The notes under the pieces: model-generated
Database searches by the model: none
Seen by the model: the letters and a program-made list of their open reading frames with translations, nothing else
What the model was told of the DNA's origin: nothing
Program-made: the position numbers and the translations under genes
In this document: positions 24,579 to 31,979 of the stretch, piece by piece
Numbering within the stretch: position 1 is the stretch's first letter
Layout: every line of letters begins with the position of its first letter
Source of the DNA: Lachnospiraceae bacterium
Lineage (GTDB): Bacteria; Bacillota; Clostridia; Lachnospirales; Lachnospiraceae
DNA: 64,000 nt
Direction of reading: 5' to 3'
Assembly (NCBI GenBank): GCA_024399135.1
Contig: JAKSHY010000015.1
Location: forward strand, 1-64,000

Positions 24579-25706
24579 ATGCAGAAATTATCAATTATCA
24601 TTCCTGTTTTTAATGTTGAAAACTACATAGATAAATGTATTAAAAGTGTGCAGGAGTCTGTTAATTATTTTCTGACAGCTAACAGTATATCTGCAGATTC
24701 TATTATGGAGAAATTAGAAGTCATATTAATTGATGATGGCTCAACAGATTCTTCAAAAGTTATTGCAGATCAGTATTCTAAAGCATGTGACTATATTACA
24801 GTTATTCACAAGATGAATGAAGGCGTATCGAAGGCAAGAAACGTAGGACTTCGCATGGCGAAGGGAAGCTATATATGGTTCGTGGATTCTGATGATGAGG
24901 TGTCTAAAGATAGCATAGATATTATCATCCGCAACATTAATAAGGAAGGCACTACAGATATATTTTTGTATGATGCTATCAAAATAAGCGGAGAAAAAGC
25001 TTCCGATTGGTCGCATTTTTCGCTAGAATGGGCGTCTGAGAGTCTTGAGTTTAATATGATGTTATCTGCTGGTGCGTTATATTTCCCAATATTGAACCAA
25101 GATAAGAAGTGTAATATCGAAAATACGAAAATACCGTTAGCGGCTCCATGGGATAAGGTGGTAAGAAGAAAGTTTTTATTGGAAAATGAGATCGAATTTA
25201 ACGAAGAACTTCGAGTGTTGGATGATATGGTCTTTTCGATGAAAATATTTAGCTGTTCTAAAATTACTAGGTATACTAAAGAGAAGATATATAAATATAG
25301 GTATGTTGATAATTCAATAACGCATTGCTACACTCCTGACAGAGTAGCTAAAGATACTATAGTGTGGGAAAAATTATGGGAAGAGTATGATAGAATATTT
25401 GAATTGAATAACATCTTATATAATTCTAGGATTCAGGAAATATATGAGCAGGCAATTTATCTAAGAATAATAAAGTCGTTCAGCATTAGTTGTTCACTGT
25501 CCTTGTTTAATAAAAAGAATCCATATGGTTTCAGAACTAAGTTAAAGAGCGCGAAAATGACAGTAAAGCTTCCTTATTATAATAGTGCATTCAAAAATGT
25601 TCATTTAAAAAATGCCGAATGGAAGTTAAAACCGGTTATAATTATGGCAAGATTGCGATTTATGACTGGGATTTTTCTTTTAAGTAAATTGAATGAATTA
25701 GTTTAG
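24579..25706 (+). CDS. Glycosyltransferase, GT2 family
   Basis: A 375-residue cytoplasmic glycosyltransferase with the standard GT2 start (LSIIPVFNVENYIDKCIKS, residues 4-23), VILIDDGSTDSS, NEGVSKARNVGL and the metal-binding WFVDSDDE. It lacks clear membrane helices. It probably adds one sugar to the repeating unit; donor and acceptor cannot be named. It is three bases downstream of the GlfT2-like gene. Its last 47 bases overlap the end of the minus-strand glycosyltransferase gene at 25660. Confidence 0.88.
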   Translation: MQKLSIIIPVFNVENYIDKCIKSVQESVNYFLTANSISADSIMEKLEVILIDDGSTDSSKVIADQYSKACDYITVIHKMNEGVSKARNVGLRMAKGSYIWFVDSDDEVSKDSIDIIIRNINKEGTTDIFLYDAIKISGEKASDWSHFSLEWASESLEFNMMLSAGALYFPILNQDKKCNIENTKIPLAAPWDKVVRRKFLLENEIEFNEELRVLDDMVFSMKIFSCSKITRYTKEKIYKYRYVDNSITHCYTPDRVAKDTIVWEKLWEEYDRIFELNNILYNSRIQEIYEQAIYLRIIKSFSISCSLSLFNKKNPYGFRTKLKSAKMTVKLPYYNSAFKNVHLKNAEWKLKPVIIMARLRFMTGIFLLSKLNELV

Positions 25707-26724
25707 CTAATTCAATGTGATTTCCCATAGGGACGAAAAATATGTTAGGTTCAGTGCTGGTGAAAATCTCGTGATTAGCACTGTTGTCTCCTAATATCAT
25801 AGGTTTGTTTAGTGCCTGGTATATATATGCTTTTCCCGGTATTGTTCGGGAAGCTTTAGCAATATCAGAGCTGAAGTGTCCAGCTAGACACAAATCTGCC
25901 GATCTAATGTATTCATATAATTCATCATTAGATAACCAATTGATATAGGTTATGTTATCACGACGTGGGGCACTAAGCCTGATGCTTTTAGGAAGTGGAC
26001 CTATTATTGTGAATCTTATATTTTTGTCATATTTTAGTATGTTAATTGCGTTTAATATGATATTCACACCTTGCAGTGGTAGAATTGATCCAAAATATAA
26101 AACATGATACTGGCTATCTGTACTCTCATAAGGTACAGGACCTTTTTTGATTAACGCATCATTGGTTGATTCAATTAGTGAAAAATCTGCCTCTAAGTAC
26201 AGAGTGTGTATTTTTTCAGAGTCGTTAACATGAAATTCCGTTACGAAATAATCCTTATGAGCGTTGGTGTCTGAAATTATGAAGTCCGCTGATGCAATTG
26301 TTTTTTTGTCTAAGTCATATAGGAAATTTCCAGTTCTGCTAGTAGGTTCAAAATATTTCCTATCGAAACAGCAGGTGTCGTACAAAGAAATAAAGAAGTC
26401 TTCAATAATATATTTTTTTCGAAGTTTACGATGAAATATCGGAATTACTAGTTGCGGTGCGAATCCGACAAATATAATATCGAAATTCTTAGTGTTGATA
26501 AAAAGTAGTTTGAAGAATACATAAATTAATCTGCAGAGATAATTCATTTTATATGAACCAATTGTAGTTACACTTTTGGCATATGATTTAATGATGCTTA
26601 ATTCTTGAACATTTCTAATATAATCCAAATTTTTAGTTGTTATAAATAGAACATTTTTGTTGCTTATGATGCTTTTTAGAGTTTCTTTAGTTTGATTCAT
26701 GTTTCTTAGGGGTATACATACCAA
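25660..26724 (-). CDS. Glycosyltransferase with GT-B fold
   Basis: A protein of 354 residues (or 346 from the Met at 26700) that looks like a family 4/GT-B transferase: an N-terminal Rossmann part (NVLFITTKNLDYIRNV; FDIIFVGFAPQLVIPIF) and a C-terminal part with VLYFGSILPLQGVNIILNA, FTIIGPLP, and the late NKPMILGD region. It is the only gene of the locus on the minus strand and converges on the gene at 24579 with a 47-base overlap, so the two cannot be fully transcribed at once without interference. No clear ribosome site is seen for either start. It marks the right end of the polysaccharide locus. Confidence 0.8.
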   Translation of the reverse strand: MVCIPLRNMNQTKETLKSIISNKNVLFITTKNLDYIRNVQELSIIKSYAKSVTTIGSYKMNYLCRLIYVFFKLLFINTKNFDIIFVGFAPQLVIPIFHRKLRKKYIIEDFFISLYDTCCFDRKYFEPTSRTGNFLYDLDKKTIASADFIISDTNAHKDYFVTEFHVNDSEKIHTLYLEADFSLIESTNDALIKKGPVPYESTDSQYHVLYFGSILPLQGVNIILNAINILKYDKNIRFTIIGPLPKSIRLSAPRRDNITYINWLSNDELYEYIRSADLCLAGHFSSDIAKASRTIPGKAYIYQALNKPMILGDNSANHEIFTSTEPNIFFVPMGNHIELAKLIHSIYLKEKSQS

Positions 26725-26940
26725 TTCGTCACAGCGTCATTATGATACTGGTTTGTTTTAGTGTTTATTGATAGTTTTAGACTGATGGTAAAAGGGCGGG
26801 TCTCGTCATCTTTACACCTATTGATACTTATGATATCATAAACAGACGTAAAATGATATTACCAATATCGCTATATCGAAATGGTGATATTGCAAATCAC
26901 AAAGACGACCGTTTGCGCGCTTTGGATAGGTTATGGTTAC
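26725..26940. promoter_or_regulatory. Intergenic region with several palindromes
   Basis: No gene is seen. It holds the perfect palindrome TTATGATATCATAA (26828-26841), GATATT-ACC-AATATC (26855-26869), and GTGATATT-GCA-AATCAC (26884-26900). The half-sites match those upstream of the secreted-protein gene at 8907, suggesting that the same regulator binds both places. Confidence 0.55.
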
Positions 26941-26970
26941 TTGAATATGATATTTGAAATCACGAATATT
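26941..26970 (+). promoter_or_regulatory. Promoter-operator of the SH3-domain gene
   Basis: TTGAAT (26941-26946), a 17-base spacer, then GAATAT (26964-26969). The spacer is filled by TGATATTTGAAATCAC (26948-26963). Position by position this matches the promoter at 8817, which also has TTGAA, an ATGATATT repeat in the spacer and an AATAT -10 box. Confidence 0.55.
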
Positions 26971-27025
26971 TGAATGAGTTATAGCAGGGAAATGACTGGT
27001 ATATTAACAAAAATGAGAGGGTATT

Positions 27026-27700
27026 ATGGAATTTACTAATGCTAATGAATTAATAGTTGTAGATGAAGATATTGATGTATATGTTGATATGGATGAAGAC
27101 AGCGAGGTCCTAGTAAGCTATCCTAAAGGATCCATGGTTTTCGTAAGTGGAAAATCAAAGGAGTGGATTCGTGTTCTGTATCGTGGTCAGGAAGGATATA
27201 TGAAATCTAATTCTGCCTTCGTTGATGTAAATCTGAATGTAGAAGAATTGGATGAGGAATTCGCGGCAGACGCAAGAAACGAGGAGATAGTTGTTGAAAC
27301 TGCACAGGCACAGGAAGCTTATAAGAAGTCTAATTTCTTTTGGATTAGTTTAATAGTAGTACTTATTTTGGCAATTGTTGGAGTTACTCTCTATGAAAAG
27401 AAAAAGAGGGGAGCAGAGGAGCAGCTTGATGATAAAGCAACTGAGCCAGATAGTAAGGTTGATGAATTAGAAATTATTGATCTTTCGAATGAATCTGAAA
27501 ATTTGGATACCTCAGAGTGTTTGGTTGATTCTGAATGCTTGGATGGAACAGAAAATTCGGATGATCCTGATTCAAATACTTTAGATGTGGATAAAGCGGA
27601 GAAGATTGCTGATGAAGTTGGTGATGCAGTTCCAGAGGATTCTACTATTTTAAACTCTGACGAGGACGAAGAAAAGGTATCTGAAGATACTATTTCCTAA
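27026..27700 (+). CDS. SH3-domain membrane protein of unknown function
   Basis: A 224-residue protein. Residues about 8-72 look like a bacterial SH3-type domain (VDMDEDSEVLVSYPKGSMVF, then SKEWIRVLYRGQEGYM), a fold that often binds cell-wall peptides. One membrane helix (about 103-124, FFWISLIVVLILAIVGVTLYE) is followed by KKKRG and a very acidic low-complexity tail of about 95 residues rich in Asp, Glu and Ser. With KKKRG on the cytoplasmic side, the SH3 part would lie outside, although no signal peptide precedes it. Start: GAGAGGGT upstream. Its end overlaps the minus-strand small gene at 27690 by 11 bases. Its promoter resembles that of the gene at 8907. Confidence 0.7.
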   Translation: MEFTNANELIVVDEDIDVYVDMDEDSEVLVSYPKGSMVFVSGKSKEWIRVLYRGQEGYMKSNSAFVDVNLNVEELDEEFAADARNEEIVVETAQAQEAYKKSNFFWISLIVVLILAIVGVTLYEKKKRGAEEQLDDKATEPDSKVDELEIIDLSNESENLDTSECLVDSECLDGTENSDDPDSNTLDVDKAEKIADEVGDAVPEDSTILNSDEDEEKVSEDTIS

Positions 27701-27890
27701 GTTTAAAAGCAGCAACAGCAGCATCAAAGTCAGATTCAGAAAGATGGGTTTCTTCTAGGGCAATGTTCTTGGTGAGGTGTCCTTTTAGGAATAAGGAAAT
27801 GGTACTGTTTAGTGCGCCGGAATCATAACTTTCTTTTTTAACAAAATCGACATATTCGTCTGCGTCAAAATGAGATAAAATACTTGCCAT
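27690..27890 (-). CDS. Small hypothetical protein
   Basis: A 66-residue protein with no family I recognise. It is soluble and mostly helical by eye (DADEYVDFVKKES; LSESDFDAAVAAFK) and has a segment, ALEETHLSESDFDAAV, that could be a helix-turn-helix. The ribosome site AAAGGAG lies eight bases before the ATG, which supports a real gene. It is read in the same direction as, and 58 bases after, the XRE regulator at 27949, so the two may form one transcript. Its end overlaps the SH3-domain gene by 11 bases. Confidence 0.6.
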   Translation of the reverse strand: MASILSHFDADEYVDFVKKESYDSGALNSTISLFLKGHLTKNIALEETHLSESDFDAAVAAFKLRK

Positions 27891-27948
27891 AATACGACTC
27901 CTTTCACAGGCTAAAATTTCTACCCAAATGAATCCAATTGTAAGTGTT

Positions 27949-28263
27949 TTACGAATTCCATATTTTTAATGTGGATAATAGCTTTTTCTTAGCATTTATG
28001 TCCATCTTAGATAATTCTTTTAATATATCTTTGTCTAAAGCATCAGCATGATACTGAGGCTCTAAACTTCCTACTAATGAATCTAAAGAAATTCCCATTA
28101 ATTTAGCATAATATATTAGCATTCTGAGAGACATTGCGGTTCTTCCATTCTCTACGTTGCTTATATAGCCAGGAGTTACCTCCAGGGCAGAAGCGACCTG
28201 GTTTTGTGTCAGTCCCATTTTAATTCGGTATTCTTTTATCTGTTCGCCATAGTTGTCCAGCAT
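27949..28263 (-). CDS. XRE-family transcriptional regulator (small)
   Basis: A 104-residue protein: residues about 8-65 are a Cro/C1-type helix-turn-helix (IKEYRIKMGLTQNQVASALE, TPGYISNVENGRTAMSLRML), followed by a short helical tail. AAGGAC precedes the start. It is divergent from the hicA-like gene at 28394. The 130-base gap between them contains repeated TAGTATA blocks and facing ATTGTATT / AATACAAT arms, so it may control both itself and the toxin operon. Confidence 0.87.
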   Translation of the reverse strand: MLDNYGEQIKEYRIKMGLTQNQVASALEVTPGYISNVENGRTAMSLRMLIYYAKLMGISLDSLVGSLEPQYHADALDKDILKELSKMDINAKKKLLSTLKIWNS

Positions 28264-28289
28264 AAGATTGTCCTTTTGAATATATATTT

Positions 28290-28358
28290 ATTGTATTTGA
28301 ATTATACTATAAGTATTGACTCGAAATGATGATTATATTAGTATATAAATAATACAAT
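28290..28358. promoter_or_regulatory. Divergent promoter region of XRE and hicA genes
   Basis: On the + strand TTGACT (28316-28321), a 17-base spacer and TAGTAT (28339-28344) form the likely hicA promoter. On the minus strand TATAAT (near 28303-28308) is a likely -10 box for the regulator. Facing arms ATTGTATT (28290-28297) and AATACAAT (28351-28358) enclose both, and (T)AGTATA/TATACT blocks recur at about 28303, 28339 and 28360: candidate operators. Confidence 0.55.
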
Positions 28359-28393
28359 TAGTATACATGGGCTGATTCGGGGTGTAAAGTTAT

Positions 28394-28654
28394 ATGACAC
28401 AATTTGAAAAATTGTATCGGAAAATCATAATTGAAGGAAATACATCGGTATCATTTTGGGAGATTCAGTTTTTTATAGAAAAACTGGGTTTTTTAGGAAG
28501 GCGTAAAGGAGATCATTTTATATACACAATGGATGGAGTTAATGATATTATTAATATACAGCCTGATGGTAAAGCCGCAAAGAAATATCAAGTTAAACAG
28601 ATTAAGCATATAGTTGAAAAATATAAGCTTGGAGGTGATTCGATTGGAGAATAA
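28394..28654 (+). CDS. hicA: HicA-family mRNA interferase toxin
   Basis: An 86-residue toxin of the HicA family, a double-stranded-RNA-binding-like fold that cleaves mRNA. The pattern FIEKLGFLGRRKGDHFIYT with the catalytic His at 41, and INIQPDGKAAKKYQVKQIKHI at the end, follow the family closely. It is slightly longer at the N-terminus than typical 60-80-residue forms. The antitoxin gene starts inside its last codons (TTG 28644, 11-base overlap), which gives tight coupling. A terminator follows the pair at 29296. Confidence 0.85.
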   Translation: MTQFEKLYRKIIIEGNTSVSFWEIQFFIEKLGFLGRRKGDHFIYTMDGVNDIINIQPDGKAAKKYQVKQIKHIVEKYKLGGDSIGE

Positions 28655-29282
28655 ATACAGAGTTATTTATTATTATAGCGAAGAAGATGAATGTTATTTG
28701 ACTTTCGCTCCAGAATTGCCAGGTTGTTGTTCAGAAGGAAATGATTTAAGAGAGGCCATTGATAACTTGTATGTTGTAATATCTGAGTGGATAGAGACAG
28801 CTATTGAAATAGGACGCGAAGTTCCTGAACCTATGCAAGATACTTATGAGACATCTCATGCAGATATATTCTCAGTTTCAAAATATATTTTAGAAAAGAC
28901 AGGCAGTATTAGTACTATGACATTGGAAAAACTTACATATTATTGTTTGGCTTGGTCGTTAGTTTGGTTTAACCAGCCACTATTTGATAATAAGTTTCAA
29001 GCCTGGAGAAGAGGCCCTGTATGTAAGGAACTATTTGATTCACATAAGGGTAAAAGAGTAATTTCGGCGGAGATGATTGATTCTTCACACATCCTATCGA
29101 TAGATGAGAAGAAGATAATAGATTGTGTACTTTCTGTTTATGGAAACGAAAATGGAGAATTTTTGAGTTCATTGACTCATAATGAAAAACCATGGAATGT
29201 AACGCGAGAGAATCTTTCTCCGGAAGAGAACTGTGAGAAGATTATTAAAAACGAATTAATCAGGGAATCGTATATGTATTAA
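28644..29282 (+). CDS. HicB-Panacea (SocA/DUF4065) fusion antitoxin
   Basis: A 213-residue protein in two parts. Residues about 1-62 are a HicB-like antitoxin domain (VIYYYSEEDECYLTFAPELPG, then LREAIDNLYVVISEWIETA). Residues about 75-213 match the Panacea/SocA-type domain (DUF4065): MTLEKLTYYCLAWSL, FQAWRRGPVCKELFDSH, and LSSLTHNEKPWNVTRE. Panacea domains neutralise many unrelated toxins. HicB antitoxins normally end in a ribbon- or helix-type DNA-binding domain, which is missing here. TTG at 28644 is the best start: GGAGGTGAT lies eight bases upstream; an in-frame TTG at 28614 has no such site. It overlaps hicA by 11 bases. Confidence 0.8.
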   Translation: MENKYRVIYYYSEEDECYLTFAPELPGCCSEGNDLREAIDNLYVVISEWIETAIEIGREVPEPMQDTYETSHADIFSVSKYILEKTGSISTMTLEKLTYYCLAWSLVWFNQPLFDNKFQAWRRGPVCKELFDSHKGKRVISAEMIDSSHILSIDEKKIIDCVLSVYGNENGEFLSSLTHNEKPWNVTRENLSPEENCEKIIKNELIRESYMY

Positions 29283-29295
29283 ACTTTTAAATATC

Positions 29296-29332
29296 AAAAA
29301 ACGGAATCACCAGTTGGTGGTTCCGTTTTTTT
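29296..29332 (+). terminator. Terminator of the hicA operon
   Basis: ACGGAATCACCA (29301-29312) and TGGTGGTTCCGT (29315-29326) form a 12-bp stem in which the A-run before and T-run after extend the pairing. With A residues on one side and T residues on the other, it may also serve the minus strand. Confidence 0.88.
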
Positions 29333-29360
29333 GAAGTATGCCGGTGGCACATTTTTCTAA

Positions 29361-30248
29361 CTAATTATTAACTACAGTTGCAACAAGACTACTAAAATCT
29401 ACAGAGTCATCGTATATATAATGAAGGAAATTAACTGCATTTTCGATTCTTGGAGAATTACCTATTATGCCAAATACTGGAATAAGTCCAGAGTAGCTTT
29501 GGGTTTTAGTAATTAGTGGAGAATCTTCAATAATAATTCCTACTAAAATTGGTTTCTCCATATTTTCAGGATGTCTATGAATCTCTAAATCTTCTCGGAT
29601 TTCCTCGAAGGTATCAACCTGATTGTACAAAGAACCGGATGGCTCACCGAGGTTTTGATCCTTTTTTTCTATATCTTTGTAATCGATATAATAGAGGCGG
29701 TCCTTGTGCTTCTCTAAATCTTCTTTACTAAGTACTGTTGTTAAGTCAATCATAGACTCCCCAAGAGACTGAGTGTAGAAGTTGGTTGAGTCCATTGTTA
29801 CCACGTCTAAATCCTGCGACTGGATCATAGCAACGAACTTGGTAGAAGTTGCAAGATCTGACTCACCAAATCCGGTAATGGACATCATAGCCCCGCAATC
29901 TACATAACAGGTATATTTTTCAGTGTCGAATTCGCTATATTCAGCGAAAGACTGGGAGACACTTTCGGAATCAATCATTACCGAGTTGACCATCATGGCG
30001 CTGAAACAGTAGTCCTTGTTCGCTGCGATAGATGCGATAACGGAGTAAATAATAATTGCTCCAATTAGTATTGCGATTACAGGATACTTATAATATTCAA
30101 CGAAATATTCTGCCTTCTCCTTAAAAGGCTTTCCTTTTAATTTCGCACGCTGAGCCTTGCCGGCTTTTTTAATGTTGTCTTCCTCTAATATAATGTGACT
30201 TTCAATATTCTTTTGTTTTTCCTGATCTTCGTTATATACAAGCTTCAT
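29361..30248 (-). CDS. Membrane-anchored protein of unknown function
   Basis: A 295-residue protein with a basic cytoplasmic N-terminus (KKAGKAQRAKLKGKPFKEKA), one membrane helix (about 55-75, VIAILIGAIIIYSVIASIAA) and an external domain of about 220 residues. The outer part has features of a periplasmic-binding-like fold (CYVDCGAMMSITG, DLDVVTMDSTNFY, SMIDLTTVLSKEDLEKH), similar to families found downstream of regulators in Lachnospiraceae, but I cannot name it. It follows the CYTH gene on the minus strand with a gap of 62 bases and is probably cotranscribed. The ribosome site is weak. Confidence 0.7.
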   Translation of the reverse strand: MKLVYNEDQEKQKNIESHIILEEDNIKKAGKAQRAKLKGKPFKEKAEYFVEYYKYPVIAILIGAIIIYSVIASIAANKDYCFSAMMVNSVMIDSESVSQSFAEYSEFDTEKYTCYVDCGAMMSITGFGESDLATSTKFVAMIQSQDLDVVTMDSTNFYTQSLGESMIDLTTVLSKEDLEKHKDRLYYIDYKDIEKKDQNLGEPSGSLYNQVDTFEEIREDLEIHRHPENMEKPILVGIIIEDSPLITKTQSYSGLIPVFGIIGNSPRIENAVNFLHYIYDDSVDFSSLVATVVNN

Positions 30249-30310
30249 ATATTTAATGATAAGACCTTAGTATATTTTGGTCAATCGAACAATTCTTAAA
30301 ATAATATAAA

Positions 30311-30847
30311 CTAAGAAAGCATACAAAGATATGATTCTCTTATAGTGTTATTAATTGATAATTCCATAGAAGAGAGGATATCCTCAATTCTTTTCATGGA
30401 CTCTTCGTACTTATCTTCAGGAGCAATAATCTCAATTTCAAGAAATTCACCAAGGCCTGTTACATTATCAATGCAGCAGGTAATATCTTCTTTTTTATAT
30501 GTAGTTCTGTTTTTCTCAACTTCACCGGCTGGATGAAAACCAAGGCCACAAAGAAAAGAGTTTGCCTGTTCATATGATGGAACCTCGAATTCAGTTTCTT
30601 CACGAGACATAGAGACGTTATCTATTTTTGGTCCTTTGAAATTAAGGGTAAAGTTGGTATTGCCAGTTTCTATGTTACGATGAATTCTAATTCTAAGAGC
30701 CTTGTCCTCTTTCTTTAAATCAATATATTCCCCGTTAAAATAAGTATCTTTTTCGTAGACGGTACACTCTTTATTAAAGCCTAAGGCTGTAAGATGCTTA
30801 ATTGCTATACTTGATTCTATTCTTAGTTTTACTTCTATTTCTAACAT
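30311..30847 (-). CDS. CYTH-domain protein (CyaB/triphosphatase-like)
   Basis: A 178-residue CYTH protein. The signature LEIEVKLRI is at residues 2-10, with DLKKEDKALRIRIHR, FTLNFKGPK, and the C-terminal LGEFLEIEI giving the metal- and triphosphate-binding tunnel residues. Members are class IV adenylate cyclases, thiamine triphosphatases or inorganic tripolyphosphatases; the substrate cannot be told apart by eye. It is the first gene of a short minus-strand unit with the membrane protein at 29361. A second CYTH protein of a different subgroup is at 60109. Confidence 0.85.
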   Translation of the reverse strand: MLEIEVKLRIESSIAIKHLTALGFNKECTVYEKDTYFNGEYIDLKKEDKALRIRIHRNIETGNTNFTLNFKGPKIDNVSMSREETEFEVPSYEQANSFLCGLGFHPAGEVEKNRTTYKKEDITCCIDNVTGLGEFLEIEIIAPEDKYEESMKRIEDILSSMELSINNTIRESYLCMLS

Positions 30848-31229
30848 GCTTGCTTACCCTGTTTTTTATTAGTTATTAATAAACATTTATTGATGTACAA
30901 TAATAACTATACAATTAGTGATATACATTTTAACATATTTTATCTCTTTTTGAGAGTTACAGTTAGTTTGCTGCTTCTGCAGTTTGTTAATATAGAATCA
31001 ATGTGGAAAAGAAATGGTTGAAGAGTGGGAATATAAGTGTAGAAAATTTTCTCGAAAATAAGTTCGAGACCACAAAATACAGTGGTGTGTTATGAGGCAA
31101 GAAAGCACATAACTCATCTGTAAACCACAAAATAATGTATAGTGCATAATGACGAATATATATTTGCCATTGGATAAATAATGATTGAAAAAGATAGCTT
31201 ATTTGGGTACGATTTAAGTATCTAAATAA
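30848..31229. other. Non-coding stretch with a hairpin at its end
   Basis: About 380 bases with no supported gene. At 31196-31232 AGCTTATTT and AAATAAGCT form a 9-bp stem around a 19-base loop, followed by GCTTTTGTTTTT, a possible terminator for unidentified transcription. The short minus-strand reading frame here has no ribosome site and unusual composition. Confidence 0.5.
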
Positions 31230-31643
31230 GCTGCTTTTGTTTTTAGCGATTCTAATAATTCTAATATTCAAGAAAATCTAAAGAAATCCAGCTTAAGAAA
31301 TGGAGCGACAGAACTGAAGGAACTGTTTGAACTACTAAACAGAAGAAATGATGGTGAGGCTATGAAGAAAATAGTGTCAGAGAATGAAAAGTATAAACAT
31401 ATAAGTATGGAAACAGCAGAGGTTATAGGTGAGATGGCGAATGTTGGAATGCCAAAAGAAGATGAGAAGGGAGAATATAACGTGTGTAAAGCAATTATGG
31501 AGATAAGAGAAGAAGGAAGAGAAGAAGGAAGACTGTTATTGTTAGTTTCAATGGTACAGGATGGAGAAATCACTTTGGAGACTGCAGCAAAAAGACTCGA
31601 TATTTCAGTTGAAGAATTTCAAAAGAAAATGAACAGAAAATAG
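31230..31643 (+). pseudogene. Remnant of an Rpn-family nuclease / transposase (C-terminal part)
   Basis: An open frame of about 138 codons running from just after a stop at 31227 matches the C-terminal third of Rpn (recombination-promoting nuclease, PD-(D/E)XK, formerly 'transposase_31') proteins: ELKELFELLNRRNDGEAMKK, VCKAIMEIREEGREEGR and a final short helix-turn-helix-like tail (TAAKRLDISVEEFQ). The N-terminal nuclease domain is absent, and the only good internal ATG is at 31362, which would give a 93-residue product of uncertain value. The 209-bp fold-back element lies 12 bases downstream. Confidence 0.65.
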
Positions 31644-31655
31644 TATAATTGATAC

Positions 31656-31864
31656 TATATGTACCTACCCAATTTGTGACTTTCAATCGAGCCGTAGTAA
31701 CACTTGGAGGAAATATCCAAAATGTGACGTAAAATTCTCTGGATGAGAATTTTAGCTTCACGCGCACAAGGATGTGCGCCCTGAAGCGACGTCAAAATTT
31801 TGAATATTTCCTCCATTTAGTGTTACAGGTAAGATTGACGAAGCAAATTGGGCAGGTACATATA
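31656..31864. mobile_element. 209-bp fold-back (MITE-like) element
   Basis: Terminal inverted repeats of 21 bases with one mismatch: TATATGTACCTACCCAATTTG at 31656-31676 and its mate at 31844-31864. Pairing resumes further in: GTAACACT and GGAGGAAATAT near 31690-31720 match ATATTTCCTCC and AGTGTTAC near 31804-31825, and TGACGT matches ACGTCA. Inside the closed stem are two more hairpins, AAAATTCT/AGAATTTT (about 31731-31753) and GCTTCA-GCGCAC/GTGCGC-TGAAGC (about 31754-31785). No protein is encoded. A non-autonomous transposon is likeliest; a structured RNA is possible. No clear target duplication is seen. Confidence 0.75.
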
Positions 31865-31979
31865 AAAATCAGTAATTCTGCGTCCTAAAATTCCACATCC
31901 TCACACCCAACAAAACCTTGAAAACCCCTCTCATTTGTACTAATATAGAATAGATAATCTATATAGAAGAGGTGTGTAA

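Noticed and set aside
26724-26724. Polysaccharide locus continuing past the minus-strand glycosyltransferase
   Set aside because: The next genes (SH3 protein, XRE, HicA unit) have no glycan function and their own promoters, so I place the boundary here.
28614-28643. Upstream TTG start for the HicB-Panacea gene
   Set aside because: The TTG at 28644 has GGAGGTGAT correctly placed; the one at 28614 does not, and the HicB domain starts after 28644.
30987-31271. Minus-strand 94-residue frame before the Rpn remnant
   Set aside because: It has no ribosome site and an unlikely amino acid composition, and it overlaps a hairpin. No family resemblance is seen.
31268-31573. Minus-strand frame opposite the Rpn remnant
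   Set aside because: It is the antisense of the charged Rpn C-terminus, giving a Ser/Phe-rich product. It is a shadow frame.
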